64,000 bases of DNA from the NCBI GenBank assembly GCA_023055355.1, contig JALJCS010000050.1:372001-436000 (forward strand). Reading direction: 5' to 3'. The notes beneath the pieces are model-generated. The model saw only the letters and a program-made list of their open reading frames with translations. It was not told the origin of the DNA and searched no databases. The position numbers and the translations under genes were made by a program. Shown here one piece after another: positions 11,499 through 23,000 of this stretch; positions within the stretch are counted from its first letter, which is position 1, and every line of letters starts with the position of its first letter. Source of the stretch: Agelaius tricolor (Eukaryota; Chordata; Aves; Passeriformes; Icteridae).

Positions 11499-12075
11499 GC
11501 GCACACCCCATGGGTCCCCTGCCTAGACTGTTTCCAGTAAAGCTGAAATCACTAAAGAGCTGCTCACGGGCCATTCATAACAGTCTTGGGGACTGGTCCG
11601 GGACAGGCCACACCCGAAGAGGACTGAGGGCCTGCGGGATATCTGGCCCTATCTGGGGCGGTCGGCAGCAGCCTAGGAGCAAAGAGTGTGGAGGAGCATG
11701 GGTAAGTAAAGGCGGTGTCAGGAGTATGAGGCAAGCGAAAGAAGTGTGTGTGAGACAGGGCCCGGCAGCTTGGAGCCCCGAAGCAGCTGTGGGCCTCCGA
11801 GTACCGCGGTTCCGGACTCCTGCGAGGGGAGCGGCCAGAAACGGAGGGAAGCAGGAGAAGCCTGAGTGTGTGAGACACCTCCCAGGGGGATAAGGTGGGC
11901 CCCCTCCGGGCGTGGGAGGAATAGAAATGTGAGTGGCAGGCAAGGGGTCGGCCTTCCCCCTTCAGGCTTGGTAGGCGCCCTCAGGACATGCTGAGGGTGG
12001 CAGACGAATTGGTGAGTTGGCACGCAAACCCCGAACGGAGCTCCGGGTGCGGGGAGGATCGGGGCAGTGTGAGTC
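11499..12075. other. 577-bp segment present only in the left arm
   Basis: Bounded by GCGCACA at 11499-11505 and again at 12076-12082. The right arm has one GCGCACA at the join and lacks the rest, the footprint of a deletion between 7-bp direct repeats. The segment contains a splice-donor-like GGTAAGTA at 11700-11707, as in a retroviral leader. Open frames here have no recognised domain. Confidence 0.85.
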
Positions 12076-12359
12076 GCGCACAATCCCTGGAGTGGGGGGA
12101 CACGGGTCCCTACTGGGGTTTGGGGTGCCCCGAGTACAGCAGCAGCACTGAGTAGAGCCAAGAGGGCCCCAGTGCCCAGGCTCGGACGGCGGTGCTGGGG
12201 GTTCAGTGTGCCGCGGTTCAGGTAGAAACCGTAAACCCACTGGAGGCCCCTGGGGGCATTGGGGTCACAGGGCAGGGCAGGGCTGGGCATACAGGGCAGG
12301 GCAAGGCCGGACCTGCCCCTTCCTCCCCCCCACACAAAATGTTTGGAGCCAACAATCTC

Positions 12360-12925
12360 CTCCAGTCTGTCACAACAGGCAATGTTGGAGGTGAAATCCC
12401 AATTGTGGCCATGGGCACCTGGCTGAGAAGGACAGTTCTTTTCCATAGGAAGGAAAGCACAGAGCTCCACGGTTTGGAAGGCAGGTGAGAGCCTCAGTAG
12501 GCCAAGGCCAGCCAGACTTGTCAGTAATAGCAGATTTTGGATTTAGGGAATTTTGGAGGTGGAAACCCAATCTCGGCCATGGGCACCTGGAGAAACAGGA
12601 CAGTTCTTTTCCATGGGAAGAACAGCATGGAGCCTCCCCCAGTGTTTTGGAGACAGATGAGAGGTGACCCTTGTGAAACCACTGCTAGACAGACTTGTCC
12701 TGGCAATATTCCTATGGGAACAATCCCTGGGCTGAAGGAAATTTGGAGGTGAAATCCCAATTCTGGCCAGGATGCCTGGAGCAGAAGGACAGTTCATATC
12801 TATTGGGAAGGAAAGGACAGACCCCCAGTGTTTCAGCAGCAGATGAGAAGTGACCCTCAACATGCAAAGGTCCCTTGGAGCAGTAAGGCAGCCCATGGGA
12901 GGCCAAACCAGCCAGAGCTGTTCTG
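12360..12925. repeat. Tandem repeat, about 180-bp unit, three copies (left)
   Basis: Three diverged units share GGAGGTGAAATCCCAAT, GGCCA..GGGCACCTGG, GGACAGTTCTTTTCCAT and CAGACTTGTC blocks at about 12378, 12553 and 12745. Mirrored at about 35978-36529. Confidence 0.75.
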
Positions 12926-13905
12926 TGTTCCCTTGGTTTTATGGGGCTCCAGAGTGTCACAATGGTGCCTTGGACCCATGGGGCCCCGCAGTGTCATAAT
13001 GGTGACTTGATTCCATGGGTTCCAGCAGTGTCACAGTGGCCCCTTGATTACAAGAAGACCTGCAGTGTCACACTGGCCCCCAGGTTCGATGGGGTCCCAC
13101 AATGTCACAGTGGCCCCCAGGTGTCATAAGGCCCCGCAGTGTCACAATGGTCCCAAGGATTCCATGAGGCCTTGCAGTGTCACAATGGTCTCCGTGGTTC
13201 CCCAGGCCCCACAATGTCGTGTGACTCCTCTGTTCCATGAGCCCTGCAATGTCACAATGGACCTTTGGACCCTGGGGCTTTGCTGTGTCACAATGGTCTC
13301 CTCTGGCTCCACAGTGTCACAATGGACCATTGATGACAGGAGGCCACTCTGTGTCGCCCTGGAGCTTTGGTTCCATGCAGCCCTGCAGTGTCACAAAGGC
13401 CTCTTGGTTTCACAAGGCCCCACAATATCACAATGGTCCTCTTGGTTCTGTGGGGACCCCCAGGGACACAATGGTCTCCATGATTCCATGGTGCCTCTCA
13501 GTGTCACTATGGCCCCTTGGTTCCATGAGGCTGTAAAGTGTCTTAATTGTCTTTTCATGGTTCCATGAGGCCTTGCAATGTCCCAATGAACCTTAGCTTC
13601 CATGGAGTCTTGCAGTCTCACAATGGCCCCTTGGTTCCATGACACCCCAAAGTGTCATAATGGTCTCCATGGTGCCATGAGGCCCCCTGGTGTCACAATG
13701 GACCCTTGGTTCAATGAGGCCTCTCAGTGTCACAATGATCCCTACATTCCATGGAGCCACACAATGTCAGTACCGTCCCCTTGGTTCCATTAGGCCCACC
13801 CGTGTCACAATGGTCCCTTGGTTCCTTGAGGCCCCACAGTGTCACAATGGTCCATTGGTGTCACAGGGCCCCACAGTGTCACAATGGTCCCTTGGTTCCA
13901 TGGCC
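12926..13905. repeat. GTGTCACAATGG minisatellite (left)
   Basis: About 25 diverged units of roughly 35-40 bp built on the pattern CAGTGTCACAATGG, then CCCTTGGTTCCATGAGGCCC. Long open frames through it (VSQW/TMVPWF-like peptides) are products of the repeat, not genes. Mirrored at about 34998-35977. Confidence 0.85.
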
Positions 13906-14364
13906 CTGTGCTGGTGCATTCCCCCCTGCCCTTCTCAGGCCGCCCTGCCAGCTGAGAAATGCTCCTTGGGCCTCGACCTTGGCCAACAGCCCCTGGGCTC
14001 AGCTCCTCTGCAGCTCATCACAAACACTGTCTGCTCCAGGCACTGCTGCTGCCCAACCAGCTCCTGGTTCCTTTAGCAGCAGCCCTGGGAACTGGTTTTG
14101 TTCCCTCAGTGGCACAAGATCCCTGTTCTCACCCTGCCAAAGAAAGCTGTTGGTGCCCAGTGCGGCCAGGATGAGCCATTGCTGGGGCTGAAGCCCCTCT
14201 CTTGGGGCCCTGCAAACAGCGCTCCAAAAGGAGCCCTTGGAGCTCTCCTGGGCCAGTGACTCCCTCTGAGTGGGGCCTCTCCCAGCCGGGAACTCTCCCG
14301 TTTGCTGCACTCGGGGATCCTGAACAAGCACAGAGCCTGGGCCGATCCCCCCACTCCTCCAGGC
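13906..14364. other. Inner end of left arm, non-repetitive
   Basis: G+C-rich sequence with no recognised gene. It is the innermost shared sequence of the palindrome: homology to the right arm ends after AGGCTC at 14359-14364. Confidence 0.6.
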
Positions 14365-15357
14365 TCAACCCTTTGCCTGCTGGGGAGATGCCAAAGCATC
14401 AGCAGTGAGCATTCCCTGCCCTCAGGGGAATTGCTCCCAGGTGCCTTGCACTGACTCTTTGTGGCTGTGTGCACACAGGAGTGCCTGTGCTGGGGAAATG
14501 TGGCAGAAATGCTGCTCTCTGAGGGCTTGGAGTGCCTTGGATAGCTGAGTCAGTCAGGCCTGTAGGGAAGCTTAAATCACAAGGTCTAAGTGAAGTTACC
14601 TGCTGCTAAGAGTTGTTCTTAGTTGCTAAGTTGTTACCTTTAATATAATTATAAGCTAAGTTAAATATTGTAAAGCGTTATTCCTCTGTTAAATTGCAAA
14701 GTCATAGATTTAAATTAGGTTAAATGCTGTTACGCTCTGCTCTTTTGCTAAATTGTGAGGTTGAAAGTATCAGTTAAAGTTAAGTCCTGTTAAGTTTGAG
14801 CTCTGTTAAGCTTTTACGCCGTATTCCTTTTATCCTTGTCCTCACTGTCCTTGTGTCACACACACACACACAGGGACAGTTCTCGGTTAATTTCTGGTTT
14901 GATTGCCTGGATTCTGTTTGGTTTTCTGGTTGCTTTGTTTCCCTGGTGTGCCTGAAGTGTCCAGTAAGGAGCAGAGTGACTCTTGCCAAGGAACTCTGTG
15001 GTGCTGTCCCTTAAGATTAAATCTGGTTTTTGCTGCTCCCTTGCTGGGGATTTTTTCAGCGCTCTCAAGGCCTCGTTGGTAGCAGGGTGAGGGAGCCCTG
15101 GCCCAGGCTCTAACCCTGGGGGACACGGGGACGCTGCCGGGGGGTCCCTGTCCCCCTGTGCCACCCCCAGGGCCCCGGCCCCCCGTCCCCGTGTCAGGCT
15201 CTGGGGTCGATCTCGTGGAAAATCCTCTGGGGGAGGCTGTGGGGCCGGGGGCGGGGGGACCCGGGGGGACAGGGGACCCCACTGTGCACGAGCAGGGTTG
15301 GACTGCTCTGGGGGGAACTGTGAGGGGGCCGGGGCAGAGTGACCTCCCCAGGGACCT
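14365..15357. other. Spacer start: AT-rich then GC-rich unassigned sequence
   Basis: No gene seen. A TTAAATTAGG/TAAGTTAAA-rich stretch (14560-14830) is followed by a short (CA)n (14857-14873), an ATTAAA at 15016-15021 and a G+C-rich block to 15357. Some of this resembles a 3'-UTR or LTR tail, but I cannot assign it. Confidence 0.4.
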
Positions 15358-15735
15358 CACACAGCCCCTGTGATGTCACACAAACCCTGTGATGTCACAA
15401 AGCCCCTGTGATGGCACACAGCTATCACAGTGATGTCATACAGCCTCTGTGATGTCACACTGCCCCTGTGATGTCACAGAGTTAACTCTACGTCACCTTG
15501 TGATGTCATACAGCAGTGCTGTGATGTCACAATGTCACCCTGTGATGTCACCGCCTGCTCTATGATGTCACAGAGCCACCAGGTGATGTCACAACCCACT
15601 CTCTGATGCCACACAGCCACCCTCTAATGCAGACTCTGCTCTGTGCCTTCATATCCTGCTCTGTGATGTCACAGCCAGCTCTGTGACATCACAGACAGTT
15701 CTGTGATGCCACCACCCCCTCAGTGATGTCACAAA
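15358..15735. repeat. TGATGTCACA minisatellite (CRE-like cores)
   Basis: About 16 irregular units of 18-35 bp, most containing TGATGTCA or a one-base variant (TGACATCA, TGATGCCA, TGATGGCA), followed by CA and a variable linker. The core is one base from the CREB/ATF site TGACGTCA, as expected if a CpG had decayed. Whether it binds anything is unknown. Confidence 0.8.
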
Positions 15736-15958
15736 ACCATCAAGAACTCAGTTCTATTGAAACTCTGAAGTTTCTTGTACTTTGAAGAGATCCCTATCAG
15801 GGACACAACTGAGAAAGTGTCCCCAGGTTCCAGCTGCTGGGCCTGGAGCTGCCCCTGGGCCAGGTTTCAAGCCAGGGCCTGCGGCAGGGAGATGCACTGG
15901 GGGAAGGGGGATGGAGAGGCGGCCTTGGGGCCAGCAAAGGCCAGTTAGAGAAACTCAC

Positions 15959-17506
15959 AGCCAGGCCAAAGACACCCGTTTTGTCCCCATCGGCGGTGCC
16001 CGTGCTGTGCTTGGGCCAGCTCCCCAGCACGTGCAGCAGTATCAGCAGCGCCGGCTCTGCAGTCCTGGGCGAGCACATGATGCTCTTCCACATGGTGAAA
16101 GCAGCTCTGTGGGGTTAGAGCTCTGTCTCAGGGGGGTCTCAGACACAGCAGCGGGGCCTGGGCAGCAGTGGGGAGCTGAGCTGGCTGCCAGCTCTGCCTC
16201 TGCCCAATGCCACTGGCCAGCAGCAGCCAGGCAGCCCAGGCCTGTGGGGACAGGCCCCTGAGGGGCAGCGAGGGAGCATGGCAGCAGGCTCGGGGGCTGA
16301 CGTGCCAGGGCTGGCAAAGGGAGCAGCCAGAGGGCCCTGGAACTGTCTGTTGCTCAGGCCAGGCTACAACCTGTCCAACCTGGGCCAGGCTGTACAGGCT
16401 GATGGGCTGGGGAGCCCTGAGCCCCTCTGGGCACGTGGGCCCCATACCTGTCACAGGACGGGGCCACGCGCAGGAGCGTCACAACTACGTCAGCGGGCTG
16501 TGCTTCCGTCAGATCCAGCAGGCTCCTGTTCAGCCTGTGCTCAGCAAACTGATTGGCCAGGAGCCACTGGTGGATGTACCTGACCATGGCAGGCACCTGG
16601 AGAAGGCACGGGGAGACTTGGAAAGCTGCCAGAGGGAGGAATGTCCCCAGCTTCTCCAGACAAGTGCTCCCCTTGCCACCACGCTGCCATGGCCTCCAAG
16701 AGTTGCAGTGAGCAGCAGGCTTGGGAGAGCAAGCAATTCCTGGCAGGATCAAAGCCTGGCCACAGGCTGCTTACTTGCTTTGGCTTGGAAAAGCCCTCCT
16801 CTACGAGCATATCCAGCAGAGCAGCACTGGTCTTGGTTTTGAAGATGTGCGAATAGGCTCTGAGCCCAGTGCCCATGGTGCTGGTCTCTTCCGCCCGAAT
16901 TTTCTGGATGAATTTGCAAACCAGCTGTAGGAGAAGGGCAAGAAGCCAGGCATGTTGCAGGCAATGCTGCAAGTGCGGTGCCAGCAGGCCCAGCCCAGGT
17001 GGGGATGGCTGCAGCTACCTGCGCTGTTCTGCGGAAGAGGCCACGGGCGGGCTCCTGCTCTTGTGTGCGCTCCAGGGCTGCACCTGGCAAAGAGCGAGCG
17101 CAGCCAGAGCTGAGGGGCTGCGGGAGAGGCCGGAGAACACGGCCCAGCCCTGCGCTGCCCAGGCAGGGAGAGCCCCGGGATGCCCCAGGGGATGGAGCAC
17201 AGCCTCTGCGGGGTGTCTGCCCGGCCCCTTTTTTGTCCTGTCCATGGGCATGGCCCAGGGGATGGCATGGGATGGGATGGGATGGGATGGGATGGGATGG
17301 GATGGGATGGGATGGGATGGGATGGGATGCAAAGGCGCCAAGCTGGCTGCAGGCACCAAGCCTATGGCCCAGCTCTGCCACTCACCCTCCTGCGGCAGCT
17401 CAAATGGCAGCACCTCTTTGGTCTCCTGTGCTGGGGCAGCTGCAGGGCCATCTTCCTCCTCTTCCCCCCAGGCCACCTTGGGCGCTCTCAGGGGTCTCTG
17501 CTCCAT
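15959..17506 (-). pseudogene. MROH-like: MROH-like gene, 5' partial copy (exons 1-5)
   Basis: Minus-strand exons 17386-17506 (from the ATG), 17019-17083, 16775-16924, 16448-16596 and 15959-16106 correspond one-to-one to exons 1-5 of the longer copy at 20038-25124, with the same phases and intact GT/AG sites. After exon 5 homology ends at about 15832, so the remaining HEAT-type exons are missing. No stop was seen in these five exons. A transcript from here would lack most of the protein. It lies downstream of the long copy on the same strand, as in a tandem array cut by a rearrangement. Confidence 0.75.
17271..17325. repeat. (GATGG)11 pentanucleotide repeat, copy 1
   Basis: Eleven perfect GATGG units in the first intron of the partial MROH-like copy. 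Read as GGGAT it gives regular GGG runs with 2-base loops, a pattern able to form G-quadruplexes. The partner at 24889-24943 has the same count. Confidence 0.95.
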
Positions 17507-17571
17507 GTTAGTGCCTGGATTTGTGGCTACTTGCAGGAGAGATGCCTCGGAAAAGCTCCGAGTCAGCAAGT

Positions 17572-17922
17572 CCTGCAGTTGTGCCTGGAAGGCACCTTCA
17601 AGACAGAAGCCTGGGCAAGGCTACAGGACAGCAAGTCCTGCACTCTGGTCTCGAGGGCTCCTGCCACAAGGACAGGAGACTCCTGTCAACGATTGTGCTC
17701 GGGCCTCGAGGGCACTGGTGGCAGGGATGGGAGATGCCTCTGGGGCACCAAGTCCCACACCCTGCCCTCGAGAGCACCTGCAGAAGAGAAGTCTCGGCAA
17801 GGCCACGCGTCACCGAGTCCTGTGGCCTGGCCTGGAGCTCAGCTGCAGGAATAAGGCCTCGCAAAGGCTGCGGGTCAGACAGGAACGAGTGCGCTGTGCG
17901 GGGGCTCCTCACGGCACCACTC
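17572..17922 (-). repeat. Minisatellite upstream of MROH-like exon 1, copy 1
   Basis: Diverged units beginning (C/G)AGGACTTG(C/G)TG and ending near CTTCTCTCCTGCA read on the minus strand as QDLL(T/S)xxxAxASLLxV-like peptides. They run into exon 1, so the N-terminus of the gene may be derived from this repeat. Partner at about 25190-25540. Confidence 0.55.
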
Positions 17923-18213
17923 TGTCCTGTTCTGCCCCGTTGCGTGCTCCCAGCAGCCGGGCAAGCTTCTATTTCCCACGTGTCACAAAGGGGCCTTGGT
18001 CACCGGGTTCCGTTCCATGGCACGGTGAGCGTGCTGCAGCGTGCCAGCCAGGGCCCTTGCACACACTGCCTTCTGCCCTGGGGCTGCCCCCAGCCCAGCC
18101 CAAGTGACCCAGCTTGGAAGGAATCCCTGGCCCCAGGTGTCTAAGACAGCCCGCACAGGATCTTTAGCAAGGGCTCAGAGCATCAGCAAACGCTGCCCGG
18201 CTCTGCGGGCTCA

Positions 18214-20037
18214 TTCCTATCCCCATATCTTTCACTGAGAGCATTTGAATTTCTAAATTAGAATCATTGGAAGGGAGGGGATTTCCATTTTCCATTTCAG
18301 AGAAGCCTTCTGCCTTCATTAGCAGACGCCTCTCTCTTCAAAGCAAGACAATTGTTCATCATCTTGCAGATCCGCAGTTGCTGGGGAGCCCCGTTTTATA
18401 CCAGGCACCTGGAGAACCATTCCCAGCAAGTGGGAAAATCCGAGCTGGTCCATCCACCCATAGATGAGGTCTCCAAATTTGCCCCGAATTTTGCTCCAGC
18501 TCTTAGAGGCCAAAAAGAGCAAGTCCAGGTGACTTGATGATATTTTGAGCCCAGAAAGCCCTGCAGCTGATGGCACACTTCAAAAGCAGCAGCAGGGGAC
18601 ACAGCTAGGCCAAAGGCCAGACCTCTGCTGGGAGCCTTTCTCCTCAAACTCCCTTCAAACAAACCTCCATGCAAGTCAGTTGGGAAAGTTTCTTCAAATG
18701 ACACGTTTCTGGCACACAACTCCACAGGCTTATGGGAAAGATCCTAAAGCAGCTGCTCTGGAGTCCAAGAGCCAGTATTAAGAGTCCTTGTCATCTATTT
18801 GGAGCTAAATCCCACTTTGGGGGATTTGAAGGAGTTTGGAAGGAGCTAGAGGGCGGACCTCGGAGTTTTTTAGATGATGCCATTGCTTTTTCTTCTCTTC
18901 TACGTAGCCAGGAAGGGTGAGTTTGGCTCACATCTCCACTTTATGGCTCACATGGCCGCAAGAGGTAGTTGCAAGAGCTTTGAAGGATTTCTTGGCCAAG
19001 AAGACACTGCCAACAAGGATATTTATGTTTTGGAGCCAATGCTTCAATATTTCCTCTGATGGACTCATGCTACAGTGGAAGCTTCCTTAGCCAATCATGT
19101 TAGGACACACAAACCTACAGCACTGCATCCCAAGCTTCTTGTTTACCATTGGAACTACTTTGATTTTTTCTAGATCTTCAGCCCTAAAACTCAAAACTTT
19201 CCCCCACTTCAACTTTCCTCCCCGTGTCTCTGCTCTAATAAACTAGAAATCGGCATGCTCGCTTCAAGCACCTAAGTTTGGAAGCCCTTTCCAAGGTCTC
19301 CAGTCAAATGCTGTGTTTAATTCTAAGCTTTGCCGACAAGACCAAAGGTCTGAGATTTCCCTGCCTTTGGCTTTCCAACAACACTGATGCTGTTAGTTGC
19401 ACAGTGCCCAGGATCCCTCTTGCAAGTCAACTCTGGCAGGAAGAAGGCGGCTGCCAGGGGGCGCTGCTTGTGGCCTCTGACAGCCCCATTGCTCAGGGCT
19501 TGCCAGCGGCCCAGCCCCTCAGGGGCTGCCCCCGCCCGGCCAAGCTGCCCGGCAGCAGCGCCGCAGCCCCACAGCAGCTCCAGAGGAGCCCCATCCAGAG
19601 GCAGCCGGGAGCCCTCAGCAAGGCAGCCAGCAGCAGACGGGCAGGAGGACACAGAGGGCGCTTCCTGCCTGGCCCAGGGCTTGTGGCCATCTCCAGGCAC
19701 TGCTCTCACAGGGATCCCCGCAGCTCCGGGCCCTGCCCAGCCACTCTGTCACCAGCACAAAGGCTTCAGCAGAACCACCAAAGGCCAAGGGGCTTCTGGC
19801 CATTTTCCCTGCAACACTGCACACCTGGACAGTGGCTGAGCCTAGGCACCCTTCTCCCCCTCTTCCCCTATGCCCTGCAGAGCCTGGGTAGCAAAAGAAA
19901 GCTCCTGGGAGTCTGGGTATTAAAGCACACTATATATTCATATAGGAAAGAAAAAAACAAAAGAAGAAGAGAATAATCTTAGGGAAATGGAAAGTTCCTG
20001 CTGGCTCAGGTGGCCCCAGCAGACAGAGCCTCTGGGA
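18214..20037. other. Unassigned sequence between MROH-like copies
   Basis: About 1.8 kb. 18214-19270 is mixed composition with an AATAAA at 19238-19243 (plus strand). 19275-19860 is G+C-rich and similar in texture to the MROH introns. 19940-20037 would hold the 3' UTR of the minus-strand MROH-like gene. I see no domain. Confidence 0.4.
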
Positions 20038-23000
20038 TCAGCTCTCTGCAGAACTGCAGCAGCGCAGCCAGCCGAGCCTGGACAGATGAGGCCGAGTCCT
20101 CCATGCCCTGCGGAGCTGATCTTGCAGCCTCTGGAAGATGGAATATGGCTCACTCTGCAGTGCCTGGAGGACATCCAATGTTGGAAGTGCCACGTCTGAC
20201 ACGGCACTGCTGGTGTCCTCTGTCAGGTGTTGAAGGGCTGAAAGAGAGAGGGACAGAGCCATGGTCAGATCCCGGATCTGCGGGGAGTCGAGGAGAGCCC
20301 CCTGGCAGGGCCATCCCAGCCAGCTCTAGCCATGGGCAGGAGGGAGCGGGGAGCAAGGGGAGCAGCCCGACGCTGCTGGCCACAAATGCCCCGGGTGGCC
20401 CTGAAATCTCGGTGTACTCTGGCCACGCCGCCCCTGGTGCGCACAGGGAGCAGAGCCCTCGGCAGCCGGGGCAGGGCTTGCAGCTCCCCCGGCAGCCCCC
20501 GCTGGCCTCACTCACCGCTGCAGATGAGCCGGAGCTCTTCCTTCTTCCCCCTCAGGTGCCGCGCAGCCGTGCCTGTGAACACAGAGCCTGTCACGGCGCC
20601 AGCGGCAGAGCTCCCTGCCAGCGGCGCTGCCGGCGCTGCGGCCACACGGGCTGCTGGCCCGGCAGGGATCAGCCCGGCCCTTGGCACACGCTGCCGCCCC
20701 AGGGCACGGCTGCCAGAGGGTGGCAGCAGCAATGCCCAGGCCGGGCAGGGCTCCACGGCGCCGGGCCCGGCTGGCGCTGCCAGGGCAGCAGGCAGGGCTG
20801 GGGCCGAGCGGTGGCGGGCCGGGCCGGGGAGGGAGCCCGGGCTTGTGGCTCACCCATGAAGCTGATGGCCGCTGTTCGCAGGGACTCCTGTGGGCTCTGC
20901 AGGTAGGGCAGGGCCCGGCGCAGGTGCTCGGCCGCTCTGCTGCTGTTCTCTGCCAGCTGGAGAGAGCGGCAGGAGGGAAGGCTTGGCGCTGGCTCAGCCC
21001 CTGGGCCGGGCGCTGCCTGCGCCCAGCCCCGGCCTCCCCTGGCCCCACAGCCCTGAGGCGCGGCCAGCAGCTGCCGGCGCCGGGCTCCCGAGGGGAGAGG
21101 GCAGAGCGGCGGCTGCTGCCCGGGGAGCCGCGGGGCCGGCCCGCCCCGCAGCAACGCCGGGCCCACGGGAGCCTGGAGAAGAGCCCGCGCGGCCTCTGGC
21201 TGCAGCAGCGGGCAGGGGCACAGCTGCCAGCACCACACTCTGAGCACCACCCTCAGGGGGCTTCTCCGGACTGAGGCTGGGGCTTGCAGGCCGTCCTTAC
21301 CAGGCACTTGCTGAACTTCCACAGATTCTGGCTCTTCAGCAGTCTTTCAAGATCCCTCCTCTTCAGGAACTTGGCCACACAAAGCAGCGTTTCCTGAGAA
21401 GCCTGGAGAGCAGCAGAGCCGCGCAGATGGCCCCGCAGCCCAGGGCGCAGGACCCGCGTCCCTGTGCCAAGGCCTGCAGGAGACTGCAGCCCGGCAGGCG
21501 CCAGGGCAGGAGGCAGCCGAGCCCCCTGCCAGGGGGACAGCAGCAGCCCACAAGTCCTCACCTGTGCCACAAGCCGATTGTCATCATGGCAGTGGAAGAA
21601 GAGGGGCAGCAGGCTCTGGCGCAGGGGTGTCTTCAGGGCCTTTTTTTCCCTTTCCTGTGCAAGAGTCACCAATGTTCAGAAGAGCAGGATGGAGATCAGC
21701 TGAACCTGCCAATTGTTCTGGATGGAAGCAAGAAGACAAGAGCTCAGCATTGCGGCTGCACGGGGCTCAGCTTGGCGCAGGCCTGCAAATGCACAGGGCA
21801 CAAAGTGTCCGGGCAGCAGCCAGTGGCCGTGGCTGGGGGCAGTGAGCCTTACGTGGTCAAAGAGTGGCAGGAGCGCCTCAAGCAGCTGCAGTGTGATGGG
21901 GCCGGGCATCAGCGTGGCATTGTCCAAGATGATGAAGCTGAGTAGCATGACTGTCATGAAAACTATCTCTCCATCTGCATCCCACAGGAAGTGCACAAGA
22001 CTTTCAGTCAGGCTCCACATTTTTTTGGTCTGTGCGGAAGACAAGTTGGTGAAATGCCATCCTGCTGCCGCAGGGCCCAGAGGCCAAAGGCCTGTCGCCA
22101 AGCACTGGGGCAGCTGAAGTGGGAGGCAGGAGAGCTGGGAGCAGCTGCCCCAGCGCCCAAAGCCCTGCCAAGCCCAAGCGACTGCATTGCCCAGCTCAGC
22201 CTCAGCCCCTGCCTCCTTCTCACCATGAAGGGCTCCTCAATGAGCTCAAGAAGGGCCCTGAGCGCCAGGCGACGCCTCTCTCTGCACTGGCTCTGCAGCT
22301 GCCTTGACAAGATTTGCAGGACTCTTTTAGCACCACGTTGACTCAAGTCCAGGAACTGGAGGACCTGAAAGGCACAGGCCAGTGACAGGGGAGCCGGCCG
22401 GCAGCAGCCCGGAGCCGCACAGGGCTGGGCCCAGACAGCAGCACAGGGCGCGGGCACCGTCCCAGGCAGCGGCGGCTGCGAGAGGGCAGAGAGCTGGCAG
22501 GCAGCTCAGCCAGGTGGCGCTGGCCATCAGGCTCACCTCCACAAGGAAGGCCAGGGCGGGCAGCTGCCAGCGTGGCTCCTGTGTGCTGGGCAGCCGCAGC
22601 AGGTAGCGAGCGATGCGGGAGCACAAGGGGATGGAGACACAGCACATCTCCCTGGCAGGAGGAAAAGGAGCCAAGGCTGTGGGCCAGGGGGACAAACCTC
22701 TGCCAGGAGTGACTCACAGAGCTCTGCTCTTTCCCCAGCATCCTGCAAGAGGCCCTGGGCTATTTGGGAGGCAGCTCTTCTGGGCACCCTCCTGTGCCAG
22801 CCTTTTCCAGTCTGCTTGGCCATCCCTCGGTGACAAGGCCCTCTGGCCCACGACTCGGGGACTCTGTGGAGCTCCCTGTGCACACATGTCAGAGGCTGTG
22901 GGGAAAAGGGGCTCTCACCTGGCCAGCAGAGCCACGGCATAGTGGTGGCTGTCAGCACATAGCAGCGTGTCCCAGCCACAATGGCTTTCCATTGCCACCA

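Larger units (their letters stand above)
1..14364. repeat. Left arm of large inverted duplication
   Basis: This stretch is found again in reverse complement at 34539-48235. Matching landmarks sum to 48236 (1-2491), 48298 (2572-5667), about 48302 (6870-8470), 48306 (9331-10008), 48889 (after 12082) and 48903 (12828-14364). Homology stops at 14364, after which this side continues into unrelated sequence. The outer edge coincides with the window start, inside a satellite unit, so the true arm may be longer. Differences from the right arm include a 62-bp tandem duplication near 2500-2570 and 577 bp (11499-12075) absent on the right. Confidence 0.95.
15832..18213. repeat. Direct-repeat copy 1 (partial MROH-like gene)
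   Basis: Matches 23443-25831 in the same orientation at an offset of 7611-7618 bp, with few substitutions. Both copies carry 11 uninterrupted GATGG units in the same intron, which suggests a recent duplication or gene conversion. The left edge joins unrelated sequence just after the CRE-like minisatellite. Confidence 0.9.

Noticed and set aside
11378..11893. 171-codon frame in the left arm
   Set aside because: It lies across an LTR/leader and the 577-bp indel, is truncated in the right arm and has no domain.
13044..13568. Long open frames through the GTGTCACAATGG array (both arms)
   Set aside because: Unit length and lack of stops in the repeat create them. No start context, domain or splice signal.
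17180..17854. Plus-strand open frames with repeated MGWDG peptides
   Set aside because: They are the GATGG microsatellite read in frame, on the strand opposite the MROH-like exons.
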